Below are positions 17,492 through 25,133 of a stretch of 64,000 nucleotides of DNA, piece by piece (position 1 is the first letter of the stretch; each line of letters begins with the position of its first letter). Below the pieces are notes generated by a model that was given only the letters and a program-made list of their open reading frames with translations, was not told where the DNA came from and ran no database searches. Origin of the DNA: Acidobacteriota bacterium (lineage in GTDB: Bacteria; Acidobacteriota; Blastocatellia; Pyrinomonadales; Pyrinomonadaceae); NCBI GenBank assembly GCA_025463135.1, contig JAOAPY010000032.1, positions 124,001 to 188,000 on the forward strand, given 5' to 3'. Made by a program: the position numbers and the translations under genes.

Positions 17492-17795
17492 TCAGGTTCG
17501 GTCTTGCCAAACTGCTGAGTCGCGACTCCCGTGCAAAACCGCAAGCACCTCGATCCGATTTGGGAGCACTCGATAGTAGATGAGGTAAGGAAACCTTCTA
17601 ACCTTTCCGCGGCGGACATCGCCAAGCGCAATGCCGTACGATTCCGGCATCGTCTCGATTCGGACAAGTATTGTCTCGACAGCAGCAGCGAACTTCTCCC
17701 CCAATCCCGAACGTTGCCATTCATACCAATCGTGTGCCTTCAGCAAATCGACTTCGGCCTCCGGACGCCGGACGCCAGACGAGGGATAGGCTCAT
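17492..17795 (-). pseudogene. ParE/RelE-type toxin, frameshifted by a 7-bp tandem duplication
   Basis: The C-terminal 84 residues (MLKAHDWYEWQRSGLGEKF... VRRFPYLIYYRVLPNRIEVL) form a clear ParE-like toxin. The start should be the ATG at 17795-17793, which overlaps the antitoxin stop as ATGA. From there the frame reads MSLSLVWRP and is then lost, because CCGGACG occurs twice in tandem at 17761-17774. Removing one copy restores MSLSLVWRPEAEVDLLKAHD and a 98-residue protein, the normal length. So the toxin is probably inactivated, or the duplication is an assembly error or reversible slippage. Confidence 0.8.
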
Positions 17796-18022
17796 CGCTT
17801 CTCCCGTAGACGCCTCTTTACCACTTCCCACGGAATTGCCGCTGCCGGATCGGCATCTGCGGCCGCTAAACGTCGTTCAAGTTCCTGGCGGTGCCATTCG
17901 GGCACGGGCAATTCCTTCTCGGGAATACTATCCCAAAGTAATCCGATAAGATCCAACCGCTGGTCTACACTTAGAGGTACGTTCAGCAATTCAAGAGCGC
18001 GATCTGGCAAGGCTTGTGACAT
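17792..18022 (-). CDS. Antitoxin of ParE module (addiction-module component family)
   Basis: 76 residues, acidic and helical, with the family layout LPDRALELLNVPLSVDQRLDLIGLLWDSI and a C-terminal WHRQELERRLAAADADP...PWEVVKRRLREK. This is the short antitoxin type (PF09720-like) usually paired with ParE/RelE toxins. AAGGAG lies 8 nt before the ATG. Its TGA overlaps the toxin start codon by 4 nt. The antitoxin frame is intact although the toxin is frameshifted. Confidence 0.85.
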   Translation of the reverse strand: MSQALPDRALELLNVPLSVDQRLDLIGLLWDSIPEKELPVPEWHRQELERRLAAADADPAAAIPWEVVKRRLREKR

Positions 18023-18128
18023 ACTGATTCTCCTTTTTCAACGAGCTGTTGGCGAACGTAGCAGATCATTCTGGAATCCTTGTAGCGCACGACTTGATGC
18101 AAGTGAGTCAAGTTTTGAATCGAACTTT

Positions 18129-18210
18129 TCTTTGCGTGCTCTGCGCTTTTGCGGGAAATTCTTTGTCCCCATTGAAGGGCCTCCCGCAAAGACGCAAAGA
18201 ACGCAAAGGA
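18129..18210. repeat. Family F inverted repeat, copy F1
   Basis: CTTTGCGTGCTCTGCGCTTT and its rough complement GCAAAGACGCAAAGAACGCA flank about 30 nt. Copies F2 and F3 are at 23169 and 57671. The rest of the gap between the antitoxin and pncB shows no gene. Confidence 0.75.
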
Positions 18211-18310
18211 ATCTTGCCGGTCTGAGGCGTAGCCTCGCTAGACTTCACCTCTTGATGCGATCAACCTGTCGATCTCTTGAAACAGAAAATCGAGTTCTTC
18301 AATGGACGAT

Positions 18311-19771
18311 TTACTTGGGCAGCAGAAGATCGTCAGTCAGCGTTTCCGGAAACGTTAACAAGTCTTCCCAGCCCGAACTGTCCGCGCGCATTTGCTCGGT
18401 CAGATCGTCACGCAGTTTTTCCAACTCAGCGCTAAGCGTACACGGATAGTTCTCGAGGTCCGGAAAGCGCTTGCGTTGTTCTTCGACGACAGCTTTCTGC
18501 TTTTCGATCGAGGGGATAGCTGCGTGCTGGCCATTCTCCCAAAACGGTCGCAGCAAGCGCTCGACACTCACCGCGCCGGGAATGGAAATATCCTCGCTAT
18601 CCAGTCCGGTTACGTCGCCCACAAAATAACCATCTTTGCCCGTGCCGCGGAACAGTTGCAGCTTGCCGGGAAGCGTGGTCTTGTCCGGGGAATTGGAAGC
18701 TTTCAAAGTCGGCCGCCCTTCGATCATTGATTCTTTAAAAATCACACCCGCGACCGCCGGCACCTCACTCGATAATTTAGTACCGATGCCAAAACCATTT
18801 GCTTCCGGAAATTCCTTGACGATGCGACGGATTTTTTTCACGTCGAGGTCGCCGGTTAGATTCGCGCGCAGGTTGGGCAGGCCATTCGCCTTGAAAAAAT
18901 TCAGACACCAGCGCCCCAACTCGGCCAGGTCGCCTGAATCCACGCGGAATCCCTTGAACGCGCAACGGCGACTCTCGGTTGAAGTGGCGGCCATCGCCGC
19001 ATGGACCGCACCCATGTAGACATCGATGGTATCCAACAACAGGGTGGTGCCGTTCGGATTCGCATCAAGCCAACGCTCGAACGCGACCTGCTCAAAATGT
19101 TTTGGCTTACCGGTGCGCGGTTCGATTTCGGGATCGTACATGAATTCGATGTAGGCCTGCTGCCAGTAATGCGCCTCGGTGCCGACGGCTGGAATGTCCA
19201 ATCGGTGCGCCGCTTCCATATTCGACGTGTCGTTAAAGCCGCCGATGAATGCATAGACGGCGATGTCCACCGCGCGCTCAATATCGCCGTTGCGCCGCAG
19301 CGAAAAATCGGACAACCAACGCTGGTCACCAGCCGCCATGCGAAACTGCATCGCCGTGCTGGCAGTTGTCATGGGTAGATCGAAAGCATGCTCAAACTTG
19401 ATCTCCTGGGCCTGGGTCAGTCCGAAAGCGCCGGTGATATCGGCAAATGGTTGTTGCGCGAACACAATCGTGCCCGGACGAACCGCGCGAATGGCGCCGA
19501 CAAAATGCATGTCTTCGATTGCCTTGGCGAACAGTTTCAGGCCGCCGCGATCCTGTTCCAGAAAGCGCAGGCGCGGCCGATCGATTTGACTGTCGATAAG
19601 CAAACGCACCAGGCGTTCATGGCCCAGCACGGGCGCGAATGGCAGCTTGCGCTGCGTAACATAAAAGGTGGCCTGGGCTTCACTGAGGAGTTTGTCGTGC
19701 AGTCGGGTCGCGTCTTTGTACGACGCGTCGCCCATCGCGGCGTGATAGCGGTCGATATTTAATGTGCCCAT
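18311..19771 (-). CDS. pncB: Nicotinate phosphoribosyltransferase
   Basis: 486 residues, full length for the long bacterial NAPRTase group. Phosphoribosyl-enzyme features are visible: PAVGTEAHYWQQAY with the phosphorylatable His of GT(M/E)AHxW, LLLDTIDVYMGAVHAA, FRVDSGDLAELGRW and the phosphate-binding region FGIGTKLSS. The enzyme converts nicotinate plus PRPP to nicotinate mononucleotide in the Preiss-Handler NAD pathway. The nicotinamidase gene (21048-21785) on the same strand supplies its substrate, so the two probably form a salvage unit, although 1.3 kb and a plus-strand gene separate them. Confidence 0.93.
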   Translation of the reverse strand: MGTLNIDRYHAAMGDASYKDATRLHDKLLSEAQATFYVTQRKLPFAPVLGHERLVRLLIDSQIDRPRLRFLEQDRGGLKLFAKAIEDMHFVGAIRAVRPGTIVFAQQPFADITGAFGLTQAQEIKFEHAFDLPMTTASTAMQFRMAAGDQRWLSDFSLRRNGDIERAVDIAVYAFIGGFNDTSNMEAAHRLDIPAVGTEAHYWQQAYIEFMYDPEIEPRTGKPKHFEQVAFERWLDANPNGTTLLLDTIDVYMGAVHAAMAATSTESRRCAFKGFRVDSGDLAELGRWCLNFFKANGLPNLRANLTGDLDVKKIRRIVKEFPEANGFGIGTKLSSEVPAVAGVIFKESMIEGRPTLKASNSPDKTTLPGKLQLFRGTGKDGYFVGDVTGLDSEDISIPGAVSVERLLRPFWENGQHAAIPSIEKQKAVVEEQRKRFPDLENYPCTLSAELEKLRDDLTEQMRADSSGWEDLLTFPETLTDDLLLPK

Positions 19772-19919
19772 TAAGTCTGAATAATAACACGAGCCGGCGC
19801 GGACTTAAGTCTGCTGAATCACAGGTTCGGCGGGGGGCCGCCGGCGGCGGCATCTTGTACTGGTTCAGTTTGTGATTAGTAGGAATTCCGAATGCCCTTT
19901 GGCCAGGAAGTGCTGATCA

Positions 19920-20031
19920 CAGAACCGGGAGCGGGTAGCGACCGGATCCACCTGCCAACTTAGTCTCTTAATAACCTTTTCGGCTGTCGAATTTCGAATG
20001 CAGGAGCCGGTCGCTACCGCTCCCGGTTCTG
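19920..20031. repeat. Long inverted repeat with 25-nt arms
   Basis: CAGAACCGGGAGCGGGTAGC at 19920 is mirrored by GCTACCGCTCCCGGTTCTG ending at 20031; arms are 26 and 25 nt and differ by one extra G. It fills most of the 429-nt interval 19772-20200 between pncB and the Cys-rich gene; no further gene is seen there. Confidence 0.8.
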
Positions 20032-20200
20032 TAACTACTCGCTCTCCAAATCGCACGATGTCTAAACGAACCCCAACTGAACCAGTTCCTCATTTTGCTT
20101 CTGCTCGAGATAAAGAAGTTGTATGCTAATCACCCCCAACCCCCTAAGCGTACAAACCCAGGTCGCCGAACGGTGGCTGCAATTGAAGAGGAGCCAACTC

Positions 20201-20452
20201 ATGACATCAAGAAGGAAAGTTTTCACGCGGTTAACTCTCGCAATTCTGTTTTTCTGCGCGCTGTTCGTTTCCGTATTGTCCTCGTCCGGCGTGGCCGCAC
20301 CGGATCGACATAAGGACCGCTGCAAACAGAGATGCGAAGAACGTTATGATCGGCGGAAGTGGGAGTGCAAACGATTGCGAGGTCGAGAGAAACACCGCTG
20401 TGAGGACGAGGCGAAACGCGAGCGCAAGGATTGCAAAGACGGCTGTCGCTGA
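20201..20452 (+). CDS. Small secreted cysteine-rich helical protein
   Basis: 83 residues from ATG 20201, chosen because GAGGAG lies 8 nt upstream; an upstream ATG would add 26 residues without signal features. A signal peptide (about 1-34, LTLAILFFCALFVSVL...GVAA) is followed by a highly charged mature region with six cysteines in regular spacing: Cx3C, x10, C, x10, C, x10, Cx3C. This suggests an alpha-helical bundle stapled by disulfides in the periplasm. I do not recognise the family. No obvious partner lies nearby. Confidence 0.7.
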   Translation: MTSRRKVFTRLTLAILFFCALFVSVLSSSGVAAPDRHKDRCKQRCEERYDRRKWECKRLRGREKHRCEDEAKRERKDCKDGCR

Positions 20453-20466
20453 CGTTTTGCAGCAAA

Positions 20467-20563
20467 TGTCCGACAAAATTCATTTTGTCGTTTGCGTCGA
20501 TTAGCTCTCAATCAAAGAGAAGACTTGATACGTCAACGACAAGATAATAAAGCTTTTCGGACA
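20467..20563. repeat. Family C doublet, copy C3
   Basis: Starts TGTCCGACAAAATTCATTTT and ends AAAGCTTTTCGGACA. The left unit is CGACAAAAT, TC, ATTTTGTCG: compared with the usual CAAACT/AGTTTG unit both stem strands changed together, which preserves pairing. Confidence 0.8.
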
Positions 20564-20568
20564 TTTGC

Positions 20569-21048
20569 TTAGCGACTTCGCTCAATCAAAATGATCTGCA
20601 ACTCGGCGACGGCTTCGCGGTCTTTGGGTCTTCCAGCTGCATTCTTGACCTCGATCAAACGTTCCAGACCCAGACACAGACATTTGTGTCCGAAGACTTC
20701 GATGTGAATCGAGTAGGGCAGCAGTTGTTCGTAGTTGCCGCCGAGTGTGATTTCCCCAAGCAGGTCAACGGCTCCGAGGTCGGTAGTCAGAGTAAAATTC
20801 AGTCCATGCCAGATCGTGCCCTGGTCCCATCTGAAAGGTAGCCCCGCGGGTACACCGCGGAGGTAAGGATCGTGCGGACGGAGACTCTCGATCATTCTGA
20901 AGACATTCTCCGCTTCGCGCTGGTACACCAGGTCAAGGTCGTCCGTTAGTTTGCTCGAGCCGTGCGCCGTAGCGGCGGCGCCGCCGACAATGATGAACCT
21001 GACGTTGTTAGCTGTCAGCACTCGAAGCAGTTCGCGGTAATCTGTCAT
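20569..21048 (-). CDS. Nucleotidyltransferase (MNT-like/DUF6036-type)
   Basis: 159 residues. The pol-beta nucleotidyltransferase signature is at the N-terminus: FIIVGGAAATAHGSSKLTDDLDL, giving GG...HG and the DxD metal pair, with a late acidic residue in TDLGAVDLLGE. This resembles stand-alone nucleotidyltransferases found with short helical partner proteins, some in toxin-antitoxin contexts. Its ATG shares one base with the upstream stop (TGATG), so translation is probably coupled to the nicotinamidase fusion gene. The substrate is unknown. Confidence 0.8.
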   Translation of the reverse strand: MTDYRELLRVLTANNVRFIIVGGAAATAHGSSKLTDDLDLVYQREAENVFRMIESLRPHDPYLRGVPAGLPFRWDQGTIWHGLNFTLTTDLGAVDLLGEITLGGNYEQLLPYSIHIEVFGHKCLCLGLERLIEVKNAAGRPKDREAVAELQIILIERSR

Positions 21049-21785
21049 CAGCCTGAAACCCGTTTGCCGGCCGCTCGCAGTTCTTCTGCCAGCTGCTGCA
21101 AGCTCATCAACTGTTCGAAGCGCTCGTCTACTGAAAGGGCCAGGTTTCTTCGAATCAAGGTGAGATCGATGCCGTCCTTATAAGCTTCGATTACGGGATC
21201 GACATAGTCTTGCGTACGGAGTTGCGTGTGATCGACAACCTCGGCTCCTGCATCTCGCATTTCATTAAGCGCGCGCGCGCCGTCGCCCGATTTCAGCTCA
21301 ACTGGCCGCATCGCATCTGCCAGCGCCTTGACGCGGAAGCCTTCTTTGAGGGCGTCGAGCACGGTGTTCTTGACACAGTAATCCGTGGCCAGGCCGCCCA
21401 CCCAAACCTCTTCTACACCGAGTCGCCGCAGTTGCAGCGCCAGATCGGTTCCATCAAAGCCCGAGTAACTGTCTTCGTCTCCCAGACCTTTCGAGATTAC
21501 TCGGATGTGCAAGTCATCGAGCAGGGCGCGATGAAACTCCGCGCCCTTAGTGTTCTGCACGCAGTGAACGGGCCAGGCACCGCCAAAGTCGGCAAAGTGT
21601 TTTGTTTGCGACGGATGCCAGTCACGCGTTTTGAAAACGGGTTCGCCCCGTTCGAGGAACTCCTGAATCAATTTGTTCAGGGGCTCGATTACCTCATCGC
21701 CACGCGCCACGGCGAGCGATCCGCCCGGACAGAAATCATTCTGAACATCAACCACGATCAGTGCGCGCTTGCTTTGACTGGACAT
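21048..21785 (-). CDS. pncA: Nicotinamidase with C-terminal small helical domain fused
   Basis: 245 residues from ATG 21785; AGGAGG is 10 nt upstream. Residues 1-185 are a complete isochorismatase-fold nicotinamidase: catalytic Asp13 (VVDVQNDF), Lys99 (ISKGLGDEDSYSGF) and Cys137 (LATDYCVKNT), and the metal ligands DWH (55-57) and H63. Normal PncA ends near 185. Residues 186-245 (DYVDPVIEAYKDGIDLTLIR... RFEQLMSLQQLAEELRAAGK) resemble the stand-alone proteins commonly encoded just upstream of nucleotidyltransferase genes, and the next gene here is such an enzyme. So a partner protein seems fused to PncA. The enzyme makes nicotinate from nicotinamide for PncB. Confidence 0.88.
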   Translation of the reverse strand: MSSQSKRALIVVDVQNDFCPGGSLAVARGDEVIEPLNKLIQEFLERGEPVFKTRDWHPSQTKHFADFGGAWPVHCVQNTKGAEFHRALLDDLHIRVISKGLGDEDSYSGFDGTDLALQLRRLGVEEVWVGGLATDYCVKNTVLDALKEGFRVKALADAMRPVELKSGDGARALNEMRDAGAEVVDHTQLRTQDYVDPVIEAYKDGIDLTLIRRNLALSVDERFEQLMSLQQLAEELRAAGKRVSG

Positions 21786-21914
21786 CTGAAAACGACCTCC
21801 TGGCTCTTTCGGATAAATGATGACCCGATATGCCATTGATGACAAGTCGAGGCTGGCGGTTGCGAGTCAACTTGCATTTGCGTTGCGCGCTGGGGCGTCT
21901 AATAATGCCTGGCG

Positions 21915-23081
21915 ATGAAAGCAAGGAGTGCGAACCAAAGTTGTGAGGTGGCGGTAATTGGTGCAGGAGTTTTCGGCGCCTGGATCGCTTACCAGCTGCA
22001 ACGCTCAGGCAAGAGAGTCATGCTCATCGACGCATACGGCCCGGGCAACAGCCGTTCGAGCTCTGGTGGTGAATCGCGCATTATCCGCATGGGTTACGGG
22101 GCGGACGAGGTTTATTCGCGTTCAGCCCGACGCTCACTTGACCTTTGGTTGGACTTCGCAAACGCAATGAACGAGCCGTTGTTCCATCGCACCGGCGTAT
22201 TGTGGCTGGCGCATGGCGACGACCCTTATCCGGCAAGATGCCTGACCACGCTGGAACGGATGGGCGTCGCCGTTGAAAAACTTACGGCAACTGAACTGTC
22301 AGCGCGTTACCCGCAGTTGGCAACCAATGATATCTCGTGGGCTTTGCTCGAGCCCGACAGTGGCGCACTGATGGCACGTCGCGCGGTGCAGGCCGTGGTT
22401 CGCGAAACGATTGAGGAAGGTACTATCTACCTGCGGGAATTGGTGCAGACTCCAAAGGATCAGGACCATTTAGAATTCATTGAAACGCAAAGCGGGAAGT
22501 TTGTTGCCGCAAACGACTATGTCTTTGCGTGTGGTCCGTGGTTGCAAAAGTTGTTTCCGGATCTGCTGCGCGATCGAATTTGTCCCAGCCGTCAGGAGGT
22601 TTTCTTTTTTGGTGCGGGAGCGAATGCGAGTCGGTTCTCTCCGCAGGCTTTGCCGGTCTGGATCGACTTTAAGAATGAAGCCTATGGATTTCCCGATTTG
22701 GAGCATCGTGGTGTGAAAGTGGCAATCGATCGTCACGGCCCTCCGTTTGATCCCGACCGCGGTGATCGGATTGCAACCGCTGAGGGCCTGGCAGAAGTTC
22801 GTCAGTATCTTGGGCGTCGCACGCCCTGGTTGAAAGATGCTCCCGTCGTGGAAACACGTGTGTGCCAGTATGAAAATACTTCGAATGGAGATTTTCTGAT
22901 CGACCGGCATCCCGGCTACGATAATGTTTGGTTAGTTGGGGGCGGCTCAGGTCACGGGTTCAAACATGGACCTGCTGTGGCTGAATACGTTGCCGCCCGA
23001 CTGGAAGGAATTCAAGAGGGAATCGAACCGCGATTTTCCCTAGTCACGAAGGAAACAACTCAACAGCGTGCTGTCTTCTGA
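21915..23081 (+). CDS. FAD-dependent amine oxidase, monomeric sarcosine oxidase / N-methyltryptophan oxidase-like
   Basis: 388 residues, DAO family. The FAD-binding VAVIGAGVFGAWIAYQLQ is at the N-terminus, then the MSOX-type GGESRIIRMGYG (flavin contact Arg region), FACGPW and the C-terminal WLVGGGSGHGFKHGP. Cys317 in VCQYENT aligns with the cysteine that holds FAD covalently in monomeric sarcosine oxidase (CMYTNT). It oxidatively demethylates or deaminates small secondary amino acids to give H2O2; sarcosine, N-methyltryptophan or similar substrates cannot be distinguished. It stands alone on the plus strand. Confidence 0.85.
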   Translation: MKARSANQSCEVAVIGAGVFGAWIAYQLQRSGKRVMLIDAYGPGNSRSSSGGESRIIRMGYGADEVYSRSARRSLDLWLDFANAMNEPLFHRTGVLWLAHGDDPYPARCLTTLERMGVAVEKLTATELSARYPQLATNDISWALLEPDSGALMARRAVQAVVRETIEEGTIYLRELVQTPKDQDHLEFIETQSGKFVAANDYVFACGPWLQKLFPDLLRDRICPSRQEVFFFGAGANASRFSPQALPVWIDFKNEAYGFPDLEHRGVKVAIDRHGPPFDPDRGDRIATAEGLAEVRQYLGRRTPWLKDAPVVETRVCQYENTSNGDFLIDRHPGYDNVWLVGGGSGHGFKHGPAVAEYVAARLEGIQEGIEPRFSLVTKETTQQRAVF

Positions 23082-23168
23082 AGGTACAACAAGCTGCCCA
23101 GCCTGTTGGTGCTGACATGGAGGAGCTCCCAAAACGCTTTTGTCTTCTTTGGCTTCAAATTGTTAATT

Positions 23169-23238
23169 CCTTTGCGTGCTTTGCGCCTTGGCGGGAACTT
23201 TCCAGGCCATTCCCGTAAAGCGCTGAGCACGCAAAGAT
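23169..23238. repeat. Family F inverted repeat, copy F2
   Basis: CCTTTGCGTGCTTTGCGCCT is mirrored by GAGCACGCAAAG. It occupies the middle of the 316-nt gap 23082-23397; nothing else in that gap looks like a gene. Confidence 0.75.
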
Positions 23239-23397
23239 CCAACCTCCCGATCTCGACTATCCAGCATACGATTTCGTGTCGCACTGGTTCGCGAATCGTG
23301 CAAGCCTTCGAAAAATCCCGCCTCAATAAAGTTCCATTTCAGCCTCTGCCGGTGTGGCCTGCGATTTGCTAACCGCAAATTCAAGGGAGGGTCAGAA

Positions 23398-23883
23398 ATG
23401 AAATCTAATTATTTAGTTAACAGAATTGGCATGGCCGTTATGGGCATCGCCCTGCTTTTTGGCGTCGGCATGATTTCCAACGCCAACGCGCAGCAATGGC
23501 CTCAGGACCGTGATTACCGGCGTGATCGGGACCGCGATCGTCGCGACAGAGATCGCGATCGGCAGAATCGAGATCGTGATTATCGGCGCGACGACCGTAA
23601 TAACCGGGGCGGCTACGGCAACTATGGCTACGAGGCAGGCCGCAATCGTGGATACCAGGACGGATTACAAACTGGCGCCAACGATGCCGGCAGACGACAG
23701 AGCTACGATCCCCAGCGCTCTCACTACTACCGCAATGCCACCGACGGTTACGACCGTTCGTATGGCAACAAAGACTATTACAAACAGTCCTATCGTGATG
23801 GCTTTATCCAGGGCTATAACGAAGGGTTCAGACGATACGGCGGTAATCGTCGTGGGAACAACGGCAGGTGGTTTCCCTGGTAA
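23398..23883 (+). CDS. Secreted Arg/Asp-repeat, Gly/Tyr-rich protein
   Basis: 161 residues. GGGAGGG lies 7 nt before the ATG. A signal peptide ends near 31 (ISNANAQ). Residues about 35-65 are a degenerate RDRD repeat (alternating Arg and Asp, encoded by repeated CGNGAY units). The rest has repeated G-Y-x-x-G patterns (YEAGRNRGYQDGLQTGANDA; YRDGFIQGYNEGFRRYG), which are typical of a family of acidobacterial secreted proteins of unknown function. A structural or surface role is a guess. Confidence 0.75.
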   Translation: MKSNYLVNRIGMAVMGIALLFGVGMISNANAQQWPQDRDYRRDRDRDRRDRDRDRQNRDRDYRRDDRNNRGGYGNYGYEAGRNRGYQDGLQTGANDAGRRQSYDPQRSHYYRNATDGYDRSYGNKDYYKQSYRDGFIQGYNEGFRRYGGNRRGNNGRWFPW

Positions 23884-23958
23884 GCAGCAGGGGGCTAGCG
23901 AATAAGAAAAAGGTGTCGCAGAAAACTACGGCACCTTAATTCCTTTGAGCGCACCTGA

Positions 23959-24030
23959 TGTAACGCAAACTGTTAGCTTGCGACCGCGTTGAATGCCATT
24001 CAACCTTCGCAAACTAACAGTTTGCGTTAC
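23959..24030. repeat. Family B palindromic doublet, copy B1
   Basis: TGTAACGCAAACTGTTAGCT opens it and AACTAACAGTTTGCGTTAC closes it; the centre carries GAATGCCATTCAAC. The right unit is GCAAACT, AAC, AGTTTGC, a perfect 7-bp stem. It lies just beyond the VOC gene stop. Confidence 0.85.
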
Positions 24031-24041
24031 GACTGAATTTC

Positions 24042-24515
24042 CTACCCGTGGCTGTGCGCGGCGGCGGCGGCGCGCTTTTCCATCTCTTCCGGTGAAATGT
24101 CTTCTGTGTGGGTAGCGATATGCCAAACATGACCGAAGGGATCTACCAAACTTCCGCCTCGATCGCCATAGAACTTGTCCTCGACCGGTCGTTGCTGCTC
24201 AGCGCCGGCAGCGATTGCCTGGTTGAACACAGCGTCCACGTCTTCGACATAGATTAAGAGACTTACTGCCGAGCCGCCGAGTGTTTGCGGGCCCAGGTAC
24301 TTCATGTCCGGAAATTCGTCGGCCAGCATGATCGGCGAATCACCGATCTTGATTTCGGCGTGGCCGATTTTCCCGTCCGGTTGCGGCATGCGAAATAGTT
24401 CCGTTGCGCCAAAGGCTTTCTTGTAGAACTCAATCGCATCGGCCGCACCTTTGATAATCAGATAGGGTGTAACGGAATGATAGCCATCAGGGATGGGTTT
24501 GACTGCGTTGCCCAT
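24042..24515 (-). CDS. VOC-superfamily protein (PhnB/glyoxalase-like)
   Basis: 157 residues. The two beta-alpha-beta-beta-beta halves are visible: SVTPYLIIKGAADAIEFYKKAFGATELFRM and SLLIYVEDVDAVFNQAIAAGA, ending in DRGGSLVDPFGHVWHIATH. This is the PhnB-like group often annotated as glyoxalase or bleomycin-resistance protein; true enzymatic activity is not implied. The C-terminal tail EEMEKRAAAAAHSHG is low complexity. It follows the bcp gene by 10 nt on the same strand, and a homologous tandem VOC protein is encoded further upstream. Confidence 0.88.
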   Translation of the reverse strand: MGNAVKPIPDGYHSVTPYLIIKGAADAIEFYKKAFGATELFRMPQPDGKIGHAEIKIGDSPIMLADEFPDMKYLGPQTLGGSAVSLLIYVEDVDAVFNQAIAAGAEQQRPVEDKFYGDRGGSLVDPFGHVWHIATHTEDISPEEMEKRAAAAAHSHG

Positions 24516-24525
24516 GAATGCCTCC

Positions 24526-24990
24526 CTATTTTTGTTCCCGCAATTGCTTAATGTCCTCGAGCAATACCTGTTCGTGGCCCTGTGGATTCACCTTCTCATA
24601 GACCTTGCGCACAATACCTTCGGGGTCAATCACAAACGTGGTGCGCTCCCAAAACTTCATGCCCTGCCACTCTGATTGTCCGATACCCAAAGCGGTCATC
24701 AGTTCGGCGTTGGTGTCGGCCAGCAGTTCCACTTTGAAGTCGAACTTGTTACAGAAGTTCTTGTGCGACTCCACGTCGTCCTGACTTACGCCGACGACGG
24801 AAATACCGGCAGCGTCGAATTCGTCCTTCGTTGCGGTGAAAGACTTGCCCTGGATCGTACACCCAGGTGTATCGTCCTTCGGATAAAAGTAGACCACCAG
24901 CCATTTGCCGGCATAGTCACTGAGGCTAACAATACGCCCATCCTGATTAGGCAGGGCAAAATTTGGAAAAGGTTTTCCGGTTTCAAACAT
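24526..24990 (-). CDS. bcp: Thioredoxin-dependent thiol peroxidase (Bcp/PrxQ)
   Basis: 154 residues, standard length. The peroxidatic cysteine is in YFYPKDDTPGCTIQG; the next residue pattern (TPGCT with Gly-Lys-Ser-Phe) and a second Cys in HKNFCNKF suit a PrxQ-type peroxiredoxin. The thioredoxin fold continues with RTTFVIDPEGIVRKVY. It reduces peroxides in the cytoplasm. It lies between two VOC-protein genes downstream of an ECF sigma factor gene, so control by that sigma factor in a peroxide or electrophile response is plausible but not shown. Confidence 0.92.
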   Translation of the reverse strand: MFETGKPFPNFALPNQDGRIVSLSDYAGKWLVVYFYPKDDTPGCTIQGKSFTATKDEFDAAGISVVGVSQDDVESHKNFCNKFDFKVELLADTNAELMTALGIGQSEWQGMKFWERTTFVIDPEGIVRKVYEKVNPQGHEQVLLEDIKQLREQK

Positions 24991-25098
24991 GTTCGTTGAT
25001 CCTTTCGTCCTGGTTGAAATTATTCAAGTGGCACGGGCGTCCCGCCGTGATCCGCGCGCAAGCTGAGCGTACATAATCAAACTGCCCTTACCCACACG

Positions 25099-25119
25099 CG
25101 ACCGGCTGTGAGCCGGTCG
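25099..25119. repeat. Short perfect hairpin upstream of bcp
   Basis: CGACCGGCT, GTG, AGCCGGTCG: a 9-bp stem with 3-nt centre, of the same size as the units of the other families. It lies in the 143-nt gap between the VOC fusion gene and bcp. Confidence 0.7.
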
Positions 25120-25133
25120 TACTTAGGCGCTCA

